From Parasponia andersonii (Eukaryota > Streptophyta > Magnoliopsida > Rosales > Cannabaceae): a DNA stretch of 64,000 nucleotides. Positions 23,131-40,990 of this stretch are shown here, piece after piece; position 1 is the first letter of the stretch, and the number at the start of each line of letters is the position of its first letter. The notes beneath the pieces were generated by a model. It did no database searches, was not told the DNA's origin, and saw only the letters and a list, made by a program, of their open reading frames with translations. The stretch covers positions 134,285 through 198,284 of the forward strand of contig JXTB01000500.1 of assembly GCA_002914805.1 (NCBI GenBank), read 5' to 3'. Made by a program: the position numbers and the translations under genes.

Positions 23131-26100
23131 ATGAGGGTTGTTCCTGTGGCGTCCGACGATGGGCGGATGGCCAGCCTGAGCGGCGGAGGGTTCAGAGACG
23201 CGGAAGCCCTCTTCCGTACGAAACCCATATCGGAGATCCGGAATGTGGAGTCGGGCACCCGCTCCCACATCCACCAGAAGCAAGAGGAGCTCCGCCTCCT
23301 GGTGGGCACCCGCTACCGCGATCTCATTGACTCCGCCGACTCCATCCTCCTCATGAAGCGCTCCTCCCAATCCATCTCTCACAACCTCTCCTCTGTCCAC
23401 CACTCCATTATTCGCTCTCTTGCCCATGCTCATGCTCATGCTCATGCTCCAATCTCCAATCCAACTTCAACCTCAGCCTCAACTTCCTCTTTCTCCTCAT
23501 TGACATTGATGATCTACGCCATCGCCTGCCGCGTCAAGTACCTCGTCGACACCCCCGAGAACATCTGGGGCTGCCTCGACGAGTTCATGTTCCTTGAGGC
23601 CGCCACCCGCTACGTCCGCGCCAGCCACGTCCACCTCCGCCTCGACTCCGCTCACTCCGACCACCGCCGCTTCCTCTCCAACTTCCCTCTCCTCCAGCAC
23701 CAGTGGCAGATCGTCGACAGCTTCAAGTCCCAGATCTCTCAGCGCGCCCGCGACCGCCTCTTCGATCGCCACCTCCCCATCTCTTCCTACGCCGACGCCT
23801 TGGCCGCCGTCACCGCCATTGACGATCTCCTCCCCGACCACGCCCTCGCTCTCTTTCTCGACTCCAGGAAGTCTTGGGTTTCCCAGACCTTGGCTGCCTG
23901 CCCTCCCCATCCCGATGCCGTCGTCTCCGTCTTCTGCGACGTTCTGAGGATAATTGAGGTAACGGTGGGGCAGGTGGGAGAGCTCTTCTTGAGGGTTTTG
24001 AATGACATGCCCCTCTTCTACAAGGTGGTGCTGGGTTCCCCTCCTGCCTCCCAGCTCTTCGGTGGGATTCCCAACCCGGAGGAGGAGGTCAAGCTCTGGA
24101 ATTCCTTTCGGGACCAGCTGGAGTCGGCCATGGCGATTCTCGACAGGGAGTACATTGCCAAGGCTTGTTCCCTCTGGTTGAGGGACTGTGGACGAGACAT
24201 GGTCGACAAGGTCAACGGACGGTTTCTGATCGACGCCGTCGCCACTGGCCGTGACCTCTCCTCCGCCGAGAAATTGATTAGAGACACCATGGAAAGCAAG
24301 GAAGTCCTGGAAGGCAGCCTGGAGTGGCTCAAGAACGTCTTCGGATCCGACATCGAGTTGCCATGGAGTCGAATGCGGGAGCTCGTTCTGGGAGACGATT
24401 TCGATCTGTGGGACGACATTTTCGAAGAGGCATTTGTTGGTAGGATGAAAGTGATTGTCGACTCGAGGTTTGGGGAGCTGAAGAGAGCGGTGAAGGTGGC
24501 GGACGCCGTTCGCTCTGCTGCGAGTGGTGATGGGACTGATTTCAAAGGCTACTTGAACAGACCCTTTAATGGTGGTGGTGTTTGGTTTATGGACTCCAAT
24601 TCCAATTCTAAGAAGCCAATATCTGCTGCACTAAAACCCACCATTCCTCCTGAAGAGAATGAGTTTAGGAGCTGTCTCAATGCCTATTTTGGTCCCCAGA
24701 TTAGTGAGATCAGAGATGCTGTGGATAGCTGCTGCCAGAGCGTTCTGGAGGACCTTCTGAGTTTCTTGGAATCTCCAAAGGCATCTCAAAGGTTGAAGGC
24801 TCTTGTGCCTTATCTGCAATCCAAGTGTTATGATAGCCTTTCGACCATATTGCAGGAACTAAAAAGGGAGCTTCAAAATTTGGATGCTGCCATGGAAAGT
24901 GGCAAAGACAGCGAGGGTCGCGCCATTCCTGCTGCTGTAACAGTTGAAAGAGCACTTTTCATTGGAAGACTATTTTTTGCGTTTCTCAACCACTCCAAAC
25001 ATGTTCCTGTGGTACTCGGTCCTCCGAGGTTTTGGGTTAATGACACCATGTCTGCTGTTTTCGATAAGTTACCCTCCTTGTTGAGGCAATCCAGAGCTGG
25101 GACTGATTCTCTTGCTGCTGATGGCTCCGGAAGGCAAACCCCCGTTGGAGCTAAGAAACAGACCTCATCAGTTACTGCTGCATTGCTTGGAGCCGCTGAA
25201 AGTGCAAGCCCCAAACTTGAAGAACTTCTTTCGACTTTACGAGATCTTTGCATCAGAGCTCACAGCTTGTGGATATCGTGGTTGTCTAACGAGCTTTCCA
25301 TTATTCTATCTCGTGAGCTTGGACAAGATGATGCTTTGTCAACGACGACTCCTTCGAGGGTAAGTACCAGTCACTTCAAGTGTGTTACGTTTTAATGAAA
25401 CGCCTTGAGATTAAATTGGAATCTTAGTATGTTATATATTGTTAGTAACTCGAGTGTAAATTGGATGGTTCAACATGGCTGTAAACATTTCATCAGTAAA
25501 AACTAGCTAGGCAGTATTATCATTCAATTTGAATTTAGTGTTTGTGAGTCTGACTAATCAATAATTAAGGGGAGTTGTAAAATTTTGTGCAGACAGACTA
25601 TGAGAAAAAAATTGGGAGGTGAAAAGAGAGGGGGGTGGGGGTCTTGTCTTTCATGTTAGGTTTCACGCTCAATGTGATTGCTCAATCATGGCTATTTCTT
25701 TGGTAATGGTGTCCGGTTTTAGTTAAAGGAAAAAAGTTATCTAGTTAAAGAAACAGCTAGATGATAGATTTTGTTTGGAACGACTTGATGATTGGTTTTG
25801 TTCTATTTATGGTATGTAATTGTGTGCTGATAAGTTTTCAAAGCATGTTGTTTTTCTAACAATTGGGCAGGGATGGGAAGAGACAGTAGTCAAGCAAAGG
25901 CAATCTGATGATAGCCAGTCAGAGATGAAAATATTGCTCCCATCCATGCCTTCTCTCTACATTGTGTCATTTCTATTCCGTGCTTGCGAAGAAGTTCACC
26001 GTATTGGAGGTCATGTACTTGACAGAACAATTTTGCAAAAATTTTCTCTAAGCCTATTGGAAAAAGTAAGTAATTTTCCTGGACATCCTGTTTTACTATC

Positions 26101-29100
26101 CTCCCCACACCCGCCCCAAATAGTTTTATCAACCAATCATTATTTTCTTTCTTTTTTGCTTAAAGTAGAGTCAAGAAAGGAAAAATAAATACCTACTATG
26201 AGAGTCATCATATCTTTCCTAGGGGTGCTTATTGTTTATGTGCTTCTACGTTGCAACTGTTACCTACATTTGTTGTTACTGACTTCCAAAATTTTCTCAT
26301 AGGTCATTGGTATTTATGAGGACTTTCTCTCTACCAGAGAGGCCAGTGGATCCCAAGTGACGGAGAAAGGAGCTTTGCAAGTCTTGTTAGACTTGAGATT
26401 TGTTGCTGATGTTCTTTCAGGAGGTGACTCTATTCTTGATGAGCCATTGAAAGTTCCAAGAGTGAAAACTTCTCTCAGATGGAAACAAGATCAAAACCAG
26501 AAAAAATCAGTTACTAGAGAGCAAGTTGATGGGTTGATGACTTGCCTTTCACAAAGATTGGATCCCATCGATTGGCTTACGTATGTGTTTAATATAAATT
26601 CCTGATTCATACCATTCTTTGGAGTTGAAGCATATAGTGACTGCCCAAAGTTACTGGAGAGCTGTGGTTCATATGCATTTTTGTTGCACTTGGTTATTCT
26701 AGGAGCAATATGTCTTTGATTTCAATGGTTACCAGGATAGGACTTTCCTTAATTTTGTAGGGGATTTTCAACTAGATCTTTTAACTACCTGTTTATGGTT
26801 GATTTTTTTTTTTTCTTTTTTTTTTTTAAAAAAAAACCCTTACCTTTTAATGTCATAAAAATTGAAATTATTGGTTTGGAACATGAGGAATTAACGGCAT
26901 GTAAGTACCTAACTAAGCCTGCAAACTGGGAGAAATTAATATACGTAGTGCAAGAAGTCACATTTGTATTGTTTAGATAGCGAACTATAAGACAGATATC
27001 ATTCTCTGTTATGAAGACCAATTAATAACTAGATTGTAACATTTTTTGGGGGGGATAAAACTGTATCTTAACCTAATTTGATGACTATGAGTCTATGACT
27101 GCTACACTTGTTTGATCTGGTTTGTTTCAGTTTCAATATTGTTTTAGATAGAAATGAAACTGTTAATGAAAGAGGATTTAGAAGGAAACTAAAGATCTAA
27201 TTATTTGTCTGCATCCATTTACTGGTTATGTCTTAGTGATACTGTTTTCAGTCCTTTGTGTGTGTGTGTGTGTTTTTCCTTGTTGAAATATGATATCTTA
27301 TCAACTGCTTAGCATCAGGGACCAACTTTATTTACCCAATTTTTTGTTTATGAACTGCTATGGTGACCTGGTTGCCACTCATTTTTTTTTGGGGGGTTGT
27401 TCCACTTGCAGAAAGTGCAATTTAAAATTTTTCTTGTTTGCAGTTTTGCTAGAAACAAAAGAATTTTTGTCTTTCTAATGGAGATGGTTAGATAGTTCAA
27501 GCTCCTTGTGTAAACTAATTGGGTAGTAGTTTTGTTCGAGGAAATAAACTTTTCTAACTAATTTTGGGTTTAAAAAGGTAGTATAGTGACGGCTACTACT
27601 TTCCTTGTATGTCTACATAAGATGTTTGTATGTTAATGGTCTCTGATTTAACTTTCTTCTAAACCATTTTAGAGAATTATGCAAGTATTTTTCTCCGTGT
27701 TTTTCGTGGTCTCTTCCTTTTCCTCCCCCATTTCATTGATTTTACTTTTTGTGAGGATTTTTTGTTCTCTTTTATCTTTTCTTTATTTTTTTTTATTGAT
27801 TTGTTTTTTTAATTAACAAAATTTTCTGTTTGCTGCAAGGTAATTATCCGAGTATTTTGCCTCATTTGATATCATTCCTGACTTCTTTTACTCTTTCGAA
27901 GGTATGAACCATATCTCTGGGAGAATGAGAGGCAGGCATACCAACGACATGCTGTCCTTTTTGGTTTCTTTGTGCAACTCAATCGCATGTACACAGACAC
28001 CGTTCAAAAACTACCTACTAATTCAGAGTCCAATATCATGAGATGCTCTTCAGTTCCTCGCTTCAAATACCTCCCTATCAGGTTAGCTTGCTTGTATCCA
28101 ACTACAACTTTTTGAGTTTTGAGTAACTACATTTTGCATGGCCCCCCACAGTTGTCTGTTGTCCAATTTGCTTTGACTTTCATTAAACCTGAACCGAGGC
28201 TGTAGTTCCTTTTAACTTTTCTGACTGATGTTAACTGTTTTGGGATGATATGATGCTGGTGTTTGTTTCTTGTTGAAGTTTTCCGTTACGAATTCCCAAA
28301 TTTTAACCGGACAGATTTACTGCCAGTTTTCCTTGTTTTATTTACTTTGATTTTGGTTACAGTGCTCCAGCATTGTCTGCAAGAGGGACAACTAAGGCAT
28401 CTATTTCCACATCAGCTGAGGACATCTCGTCAAGGAGTTCCTGGAAAGCTTATACAAACGGAGAGCTTTCTGACAAGATTGATATGGATGACAACTCTAG
28501 TTTTGGGGTTGCAGCACCATTTTTAAAGTCTTTCATGCAGGTAAGGCTGTTTAACATTTTGAATTCTAGCTTTAAGATATTCCTTCATTATATTTGCATC
28601 TTAACACGGATCTTGAACTCCTAAATCTGCATTTGCTTGCTCGTGAAAATCCAATGTTGCAGTGGCAATGTCATGACAGTATTGTAGATCCGGACAGCCT
28701 TAAAATTAGTGGGCATATAGGTTAAAACTATCTTGAATCAGAACCTGATAAGAAAATGGAAAGGGGCGGGGTTGTATGAACACTTGTGAATGTAGTATAA
28801 TTGTTCTCTCTTGCCTGGATGCACCTGTAGAAATGATTTCTCTGTCTCTTGAGCACACACTGTAGTCTTTTTCTAGGCACAGTTGAGTTTGTTCCACTGT
28901 GTTTAGATGTGAAGCTCTTTGATATCCAACTCATTTGTCAAAACAATGTAACTGTCTTGACAATCTGACTAATCTTATCCCCCTTCAACTCCAGTTTAGA
29001 AATCTGGTACTTTTTCTGTAGACTCTCATGTGTTATTAAACAGAGTAAATGGCCATAAAATTAGTTATGTAATTCCATATAGATAAACTTTATATGGGTT

Positions 29101-29504
29101 CCTCTATGTAGTGACAAATGGTAGATCAAAGTGTAGTGTGCAAGTCTGCTTGATATCAGTTTACCGCTGTTGTGGCGGAATGTGTTAATTACTATGATTT
29201 CTCCGGTCTTTATATTTTTGGATTATTTTAGTGTCAGCGGAAAATATATTAGCATCAATCCAAAAAGTTATCGGGAAATTCTGTTTGATGTTGATGCACT
29301 AAGCACATAGCTTTTGCCTTTTAATAGCCTGGAATGTTTGGACAGGTTGGAAGCACACTGAAACTGGGATCCATACTTACAGACGGGCAAGTTGGCATAT
29401 TCAAAGATAGATCAACTGCGGCAATGTCAACTTTTGGTGACATCCTACCTGCTCAAGCTGCTGGCCTTCTTTCATCCTTCACCGCATCTAAATCAGACTC
29501 TTGA
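23131..29504 (+). CDS. COG1: conserved oligomeric Golgi complex subunit 1
   Basis: COG1 is part of the tethering complex for retrograde vesicles within the Golgi and so maintains glycosylation enzymes. Six exons: 23131-25359, 25871-26065, 26303-26580, 27902-28081, 28363-28540, 29346-29504 (3219 nt, 1072 residues; Arabidopsis COG1 is close to this length). Diagnostic N-terminal text is present: [31 protein letters not shown] and [20 protein letters not shown]. The rest is helical with conserved WEETVVKQ and [12 protein letters not shown] blocks. The ATG is the first in frame after a pyrimidine-rich leader. Odd: a GCTCAT microsatellite encodes AHAHAHAHA (98-106), and the first 800 bp of exon 1 are very GC-rich at third positions while later codons are not. 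All introns are GT-AG. Confidence 0.95.
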
Positions 29505-32283
29505 TTGGCCATGGAATCCTTCAATCCTTTATGTTATTTCCAAGTTGGACACATTTTATTTTGTTGGAGAATGACTGTTGAAACTCATAAAGCATAGGAG
29601 ATTATGATGCAGGAGCAGCATCCCGCACTGAAATTGTATGTATGCGGTAGCAGTAAGAATCAATAATATATCAGATATGTTGACATGGACAGAGAACAAA
29701 GTTGCTTGTGTTCGGGGGGGAGTAGTTGAATGAATGGCTAGAAGAGGACTTGTGATTGATTCGATAGCAACTGGCAATACCTTCTGGGAGATGCATCAAA
29801 GTGGGGGGGGTTTATGATATGCAAACTGAAATTACTGCCCAGATAAGTGGTCGATGCTTCAGACAGCAAGTTGTATCAAGTGAAAGATCTTATTGGAAAA
29901 ACCATATCATGTGAATTTTTATTCTGCACATGCCAGATCTTGAATAAAGTAACTACATCCATGTAATGGAATTTTTACTAAGGTTTTCTGTTTTAAACAA
30001 TGGATTCGGTTGATTTGGCTTGTACATAGATAAAAATCAAGGGATCACTCTTTCACATGTAGTTGAAGATTTTTGTGATATCCCGTTTGGGCATGTACAA
30101 GAGGCTGCAAGTGTGTTGTTGAGCTTCGTATAGAAATGATAATATATATATATGGGATAATATAAAAAAGAAAAACCACCACCACCACGTTTAGTGCTTT
30201 ATCAAAAAAAAAATTAACACCTTTTCATTTATATCAAATTAAACCTTCAATTTACGTATTTTTATCAAATTATCCGGTTCACACATTTAGTCAAAATTCA
30301 ATTTAGTTTGTTAAAAAAGAGAAGTTTACCTTTAAACATATAAAATATATATTACAAATAATAGATATTGAAACCAATAATATATATTAATGAAAATATT
30401 AATTATTAAGAATAAAATCTTTTTTCATTCTTCTTTTTAGCATTTAATTATTTTGAATAATTTAAACTCATTTTAGTTTCAATATTTATTATTTTCACTT
30501 AAAATGATTACAAATAGAAAGAAAAAAAAAAAGAGAAATTAAAATTTCTGTCACTCTCTCTCTCTCTCTCAATTATAATTATTTGAATGATTTAAACTCA
30601 TCAAAAAAAAAAACAACAAAATGAGAATTTTTTCTAACCTTTGTCATTCTTGTTTTAATTTTTTTTGAATAGTTGAAACTCTTATTATTTTTAGTAATTA
30701 TTATTTTCACTTAAAATATTTTTTTTCAAAAGGAAGACAATAATAATTAGTTTAAATATTTTTTTTGTTTTAATATATGTTTTATGGTTTAAAGGGTAAA
30801 ATTATCTTTTTAATAAAAATGAAAAAAAAAAACTAAAGTTACAATTTTGACTAAATGTGTGGCCCAGTCTTATTTGATAGGAAAATACAAATTGAAAGTT
30901 TAATTTGATATAAATAAAAATGTGTGTGTGTGTTTTTTTTTATTAAAATACTAATCACATGTTTAGTACGGTGGAATCATTTTTAGGATGTAATTATCAT
31001 TCTCATTCTATTGTTTGATTTGACATTTAAACAAAAAAAATAATGATTCTTATAGAATCAAAGTTCTATCATTCAGTGGAATTGTATTTCATCAAAAAAA
31101 TATGTAATCATGATTCCACTTTTTTTTTCCCCATATTTTGGAAACATCACTTTCCTTTCTAACCTTATTATAACATCTAAAATTAAGAATATTTTGACTA
31201 ATATAATATTTATTCCATTCCATTTTACTAAATCAACAAAACAATGTTTTACTATCATTCTTATTCTATTCCATCAACCAAACAAGACCTAAAAGAAATG
31301 GTTTATATATATTCAAAGATAAATTGTTCGGTTTATAATATTTAGCATACCTTACTAGTCAATATGTGTAGTTAAGGATATCGCATCGGAAAAAAATCTA
31401 AAAATAAAAATAAAGAATGAATTGCTTTATATGGCAACTAAAAGTTAACTTTTCGAAGTAATAAAATCCATTTTTACGTCCATTATCGATTCAATTTCAA
31501 TTTTCGCACAAATCATTATGCTCAAAGAGATCTTGCCAAACTTTATATATGATGGTAGCTCATACTTGGTTACATTCCTAACTGAGCACGAATCATAGGT
31601 CCACTAATCCTAATCTATGTCCTACTATTAATGCAGCCAACTCGAGAACAAGAACAATTGATATGAAATATATATACCAAATACCATTTCATTTCTCAAA
31701 TTTAGCTTCGGTTTTCCTCATCGAAAAATGCCAATGCTTTTCAGACAATTTTTTCCGTAAAAGACAATTTTATCTGAAAGAGGCTAAACATATTAGGACA
31801 ACCCAACAAGGGAGAAGAAAGTCACGGAAATGAAGGCAGAGGTCGTCAACACACGCCTGTAAACGTACTAACTACTAACATAATATGTGGATACAATATA
31901 CCAATGAAAATTATCCTTTCTTTTGTTTGATCATTTTTCAATACTCTGTCCTTCTAGAAGTGTATCCTGTAAACCAATAAAATAAAATAAATAATATTGC
32001 ATTCTAACTAAGACAAAAACTCCTGATATGCTTGATTTTACAGCCAAGCTAACTTTCCATTGTGTTTCCTTCTTCCTCATTACCTCACTTCTTTACCATA
32101 ACTTGCATAATTGTATAGTACATAAATCCAATTGAATAACAAAAACCAAATTTCTATAAGTGAAAGAAAAAGCAACTCAATCAAGCCATCAAGAAGTGAA
32201 GAATGTACATTAAAGAAGATTCTGCCGCAGCATACAAATTGAGTTTCCTTCTCTGTTTGGTTGCATCATTTCACAAACCAGCT
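29505..32283. other. convergent intergenic region COG1 / DEG10
   Basis: This 2.8-kb stretch lies between the stops of COG1 (plus) and the DEG gene (minus). It contains the inverted-repeat element at 30194-30951. A second suspicious segment lies around 30975-31290, with ATTATCATTCTCATTCTA-like sequence near both ends, which recalls a small non-autonomous transposon. No coding region is seen. Confidence 0.65.
30194..30951. mobile_element. long-armed inverted-repeat (MITE/foldback) element
   Basis: The left arm, starting GTGCTTTATCAAAAAAA, matches the reverse complement of the right end (GTATTTTAATAAAAAAA). Both continue through TTTATATCAAATTAAAC and ACACATTTAGTCAAAATT, then with decreasing similarity to about 170 bp per arm. 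The element is flanked by TA on both sides (30192-30193 and 30952-30953), compatible with a TA target duplication. The centre has three diverged copies of a block with GAATAATTTAAACTC (near 30455, 30585, 30667), a (TC)n run, and no coding capacity. It is likely a non-autonomous DNA transposon; the superfamily is not determined. Confidence 0.75.
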
Positions 32284-38080
<5,797 letters not shown>

Positions 38081-39534
38081 GAGAGAAGAAGAACCAGAAG
38101 ANTAATTATTAGTTACAAATTTCTGAAACCTAGTTACTAGTTGTCAGTTATCAGTCATAAATACATTTGATTAGTAGTAATTGGTTACCAGTTACTAGTT
38201 ATTATTTTATAAAATAATATTTTCCTAAAATCTTTTTTAAAATAAAAGCATTTTTTAACTAAAAACCGTACCATATCTGGAAAAAAAACAAAGCCTACCA
38301 TATTTTTTCTAATTTTTTTCAGTACAAGGCTTAATTTTCACTTGCATTTACAAGCTCAAAATGACGAATTATTTTTGAGTCTTAAAGCACAATGGCTGAA
38401 TTTATAACTCATTCTAAGTAATTAAACATCCAATTTTCAAATTTTATCACAAAATGACTAGTATATCCGTATACTCGTTATAAAAATTTATATATTCAGT
38501 ATATAAACTAAAACTAGTATACAAGTATATATAAGTATATATACTCAACACATAAACTAAAATTAGTATACAAGTATATATACCAAATACAAAAATATAT
38601 ATACTCGACCATGTAATTATTATTATTTTTTAAAAAAAAAAAGAACAATGGACGTTTACTAAAACATAGTGTAAAAACAGACGTCCACAAAAAATGCTAG
38701 GACTTCGGGTAAAAAAGTTTTGACCATTTCTTTCAATTATCGTGAATTTTTTAATTTTATCATATCTGGTAATAAAAAATAAAAAGACGTCAAATATTTT
38801 TGACTAATTCTAAAAAAATTATTATGGAAAATAGGTCATAAAAATGTTTTTTCCACCAAAACTTTAGCCAAGTCCATTTCGAATTCAATTGACAATTAGG
38901 CTCAATAAAACTTGGGTTTATGACACTTTTGCCTATCTTTTAAAACTAATACCAAAAATACAATCTTAACAAAATTATTAAAATTTTAATAAGCCCTAGA
39001 ATTGGTAATTTCATAAATATTTACAATTGTAAATACGCGGTAGCATGTTGGTAAATAAATCAACATTTTTTTCAACAAAAGTTTATATATTGGAATGTGC
39101 ATGCTAAATGATGTAAATTAAAGCTGGCAAATAGCCAGCTACCTCTTATTTTAAATGTCTTGTCAAAGGATTCAAATCCCATCACACTCAAATTTCATTT
39201 TATCTTCCTTCTTTTTCATTTTCTTTATTTTTTTTTTCCTTTTTTCATTTATTTATTTCTTTTTTTTCTTTCTTTTAAAAAATGTGAACAACAATTCTTT
39301 TTTATTATGCTTCTCCTTTGTTTGTCCCTTTTGTTTTTTTTTTCCTCAATAAAATTTCACTCTCCATTTGTCATTTTACAATAATTGAATCTTTTTTTTT
39401 TATTTCAATTCTTTTCTTGAAAGTTCTTTTTTAGTTTTTTTTTTTAATATTATTTACTTTTTTTTTTTCTTTTCTCCTGCTCAGACTTTACTATTTTTTT
39501 AATTTTATTTTTTGTAATTGTATTATTAGAAACC

Positions 39535-40020
39535 ACTAATTAAATTAGTTCCTACTTGAAACTACTAAATTAAATATTAGTTTCTACTCGAAACTACACA
39601 ATATTTATTTAGTTTCTAGTTTCTATAATAATCAGTTACATATTAAACAAATTTATTTCTAGTTACTACTTGAAACTACTATGGTATTAATTTGGTTTCT
39701 CTAGTTTCTATAGAAATCAGTTATAAAGATTGGTTAACCAATTTGGTTTATACTAAAAACTAATTAAATTAGTTCCAAACTAATTAAATTGGTTCCTACT
39801 TAAAACTACTAAATTAAATATTAGTTTCTACTCGAAACTATACAATACCAATTTAATTTCTAGTTTTTATTATAATCAATTACATATTAAGCAAATTGAT
39901 TTCTAGTTACTACTCAGAAACTACTATGATATCAATTTGGTTTCTTTAGTTCTCATAGAAATCAGTTACAAAGATTGGTTAACCAATTTGGATTCTACTC
40001 AGAATTACTTTATACAAGTA
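39535..40020 (+). repeat. tandem duplication, 244-bp unit, 2 copies
   Basis: CCTACTTGAAACTACTAAAT at 39551 recurs at 39795 with one change. The copies stay alignable through AAATCAGTTA and ATTGGTTAACCAATTTGG at their ends. Related AGTTACTAGTT-type words also occur at 38100-38210, which hints at an older larger repeat field. Confidence 0.85.
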
Positions 40021-40039
40021 TAGTTTTCTTTTAATAAAG

Positions 40040-40990
40040 TGTTGTGTATGTGAATAAATCACAAGAAACCACAAAAGTTTTTAGAAAACTAGTTTGGTTT
40101 ATGTGTAACAAAATGTCCTGTAAGTAAGTAAATTATAAGAAACCACAAAGATTTCCAAGAAACCCGTTTGGTTTCCTTTTAGCAAAATATCATGTATGAA
40201 TGTATGTAAGTAAATTACTAGAAATCACAAAAATTTTTAGGAAATCAATTTAGTTTCCTATTAGCATAATGCCATACGTGCAAGTAAATCACAAAAAATC
40301 AAAAAGGTTTCTAGGAAACCAATTTAGTTTATGTATAGCAGAATGTCTTATATATAAGTAAACCATAAAAAGTCGCAATTTTTTTTTTAAGAAACTAGGT
40401 TAGTTTCTTTTTAGTAGAATATCCTGCATGTAAATAAATTACAAAAAACCACAAAGGTTTTAAGGAAACTAGTTTGATTTTTTTTAGCAGAATACTCTAT
40501 ACTTAAGTAAATCATAGGAAACTAAAAAGATTTCTTAGAAATCAGTTTGATTTTTTTTTAATACCTAAGTAAATAACAGAATTTGACAAAATGGGTTAAC
40601 TCAAGTGGTAAGAGCACCCATTACTTAGGATTTTGATCCTAGGTTCGAGTCACACTAGGGTTATGTGTGAAAGCCTATTATTCCTAATAGAGTAGGGTAG
40701 AGATTGGATAGTAGTAGATATTTTTCTTTAATTTATAATAAGTAGAGGCCATTAGTTAAGCTTTATTTTTAAAAAATAAAAAAAAAATAAATCATAGGAA
40801 ACCACAAAAGTTTTTTAGAACTCAGTTTGATTTCCTTTTACCAGAATATCATGTATGTAAGTAAATCATGGGAAATTGCAAAGGTTTTTTGGAAACCATT
40901 TTAGTTTCTTTTTAGCAGAATGTTCTATGTGTAAGTAAATCATAAGAAACTACAAATATTTCATAGAAATGACAAAGATTTTCTAGAAAT
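40040..40990 (+). repeat. degenerate 74-bp tandem array interrupted by a SINE
   Basis: The word AAGTAAATCA or a close variant recurs near 40052, 40127, 40208, 40282, 40356, 40433, 40505, 40787, 40860 and 40935. The spacing is about 72-81 bp except for the jump at 40570-40787, which is the SINE insertion. Units carry GAAACCACAAAGGTTTTTAG and AGTTTGGTTTCCTTTTAGC-like text. This is an AT-rich local satellite. Confidence 0.9.
40575..40787 (+). mobile_element. tRNA-derived SINE
   Basis: The element is 213 bp with an RNA polymerase III promoter: an A box-like TTAACTCAAGTGG (about 40596-40608) and a B box GGTTCGAGTCA (40642-40652) about 35 bp apart, as in tRNA genes. It ends in an A-rich tail (40770-40787). 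The flanking TAAAT at 40570-40574 and 40788-40792 is a target-site duplication, and removing the element restores the AAGTAAATCATAGGAAACC word of the surrounding 74-bp array. It is non-autonomous and depends on LINE machinery. Confidence 0.85.

Noticed and set aside
23497-24008. Minus-strand and alternate-frame ORFs of 117-175 residues inside COG1
   Set aside because: They are shadows of the GC-rich first exon of COG1, with low-complexity Ala/Gly/Val or Ser/Thr composition.
40590-40660. A tRNA gene
   Set aside because: The A and B boxes are tRNA-like, but acceptor stem pairing and a proper anticodon arm are not evident, and the unit has a SINE body, A-rich tail and target duplication.
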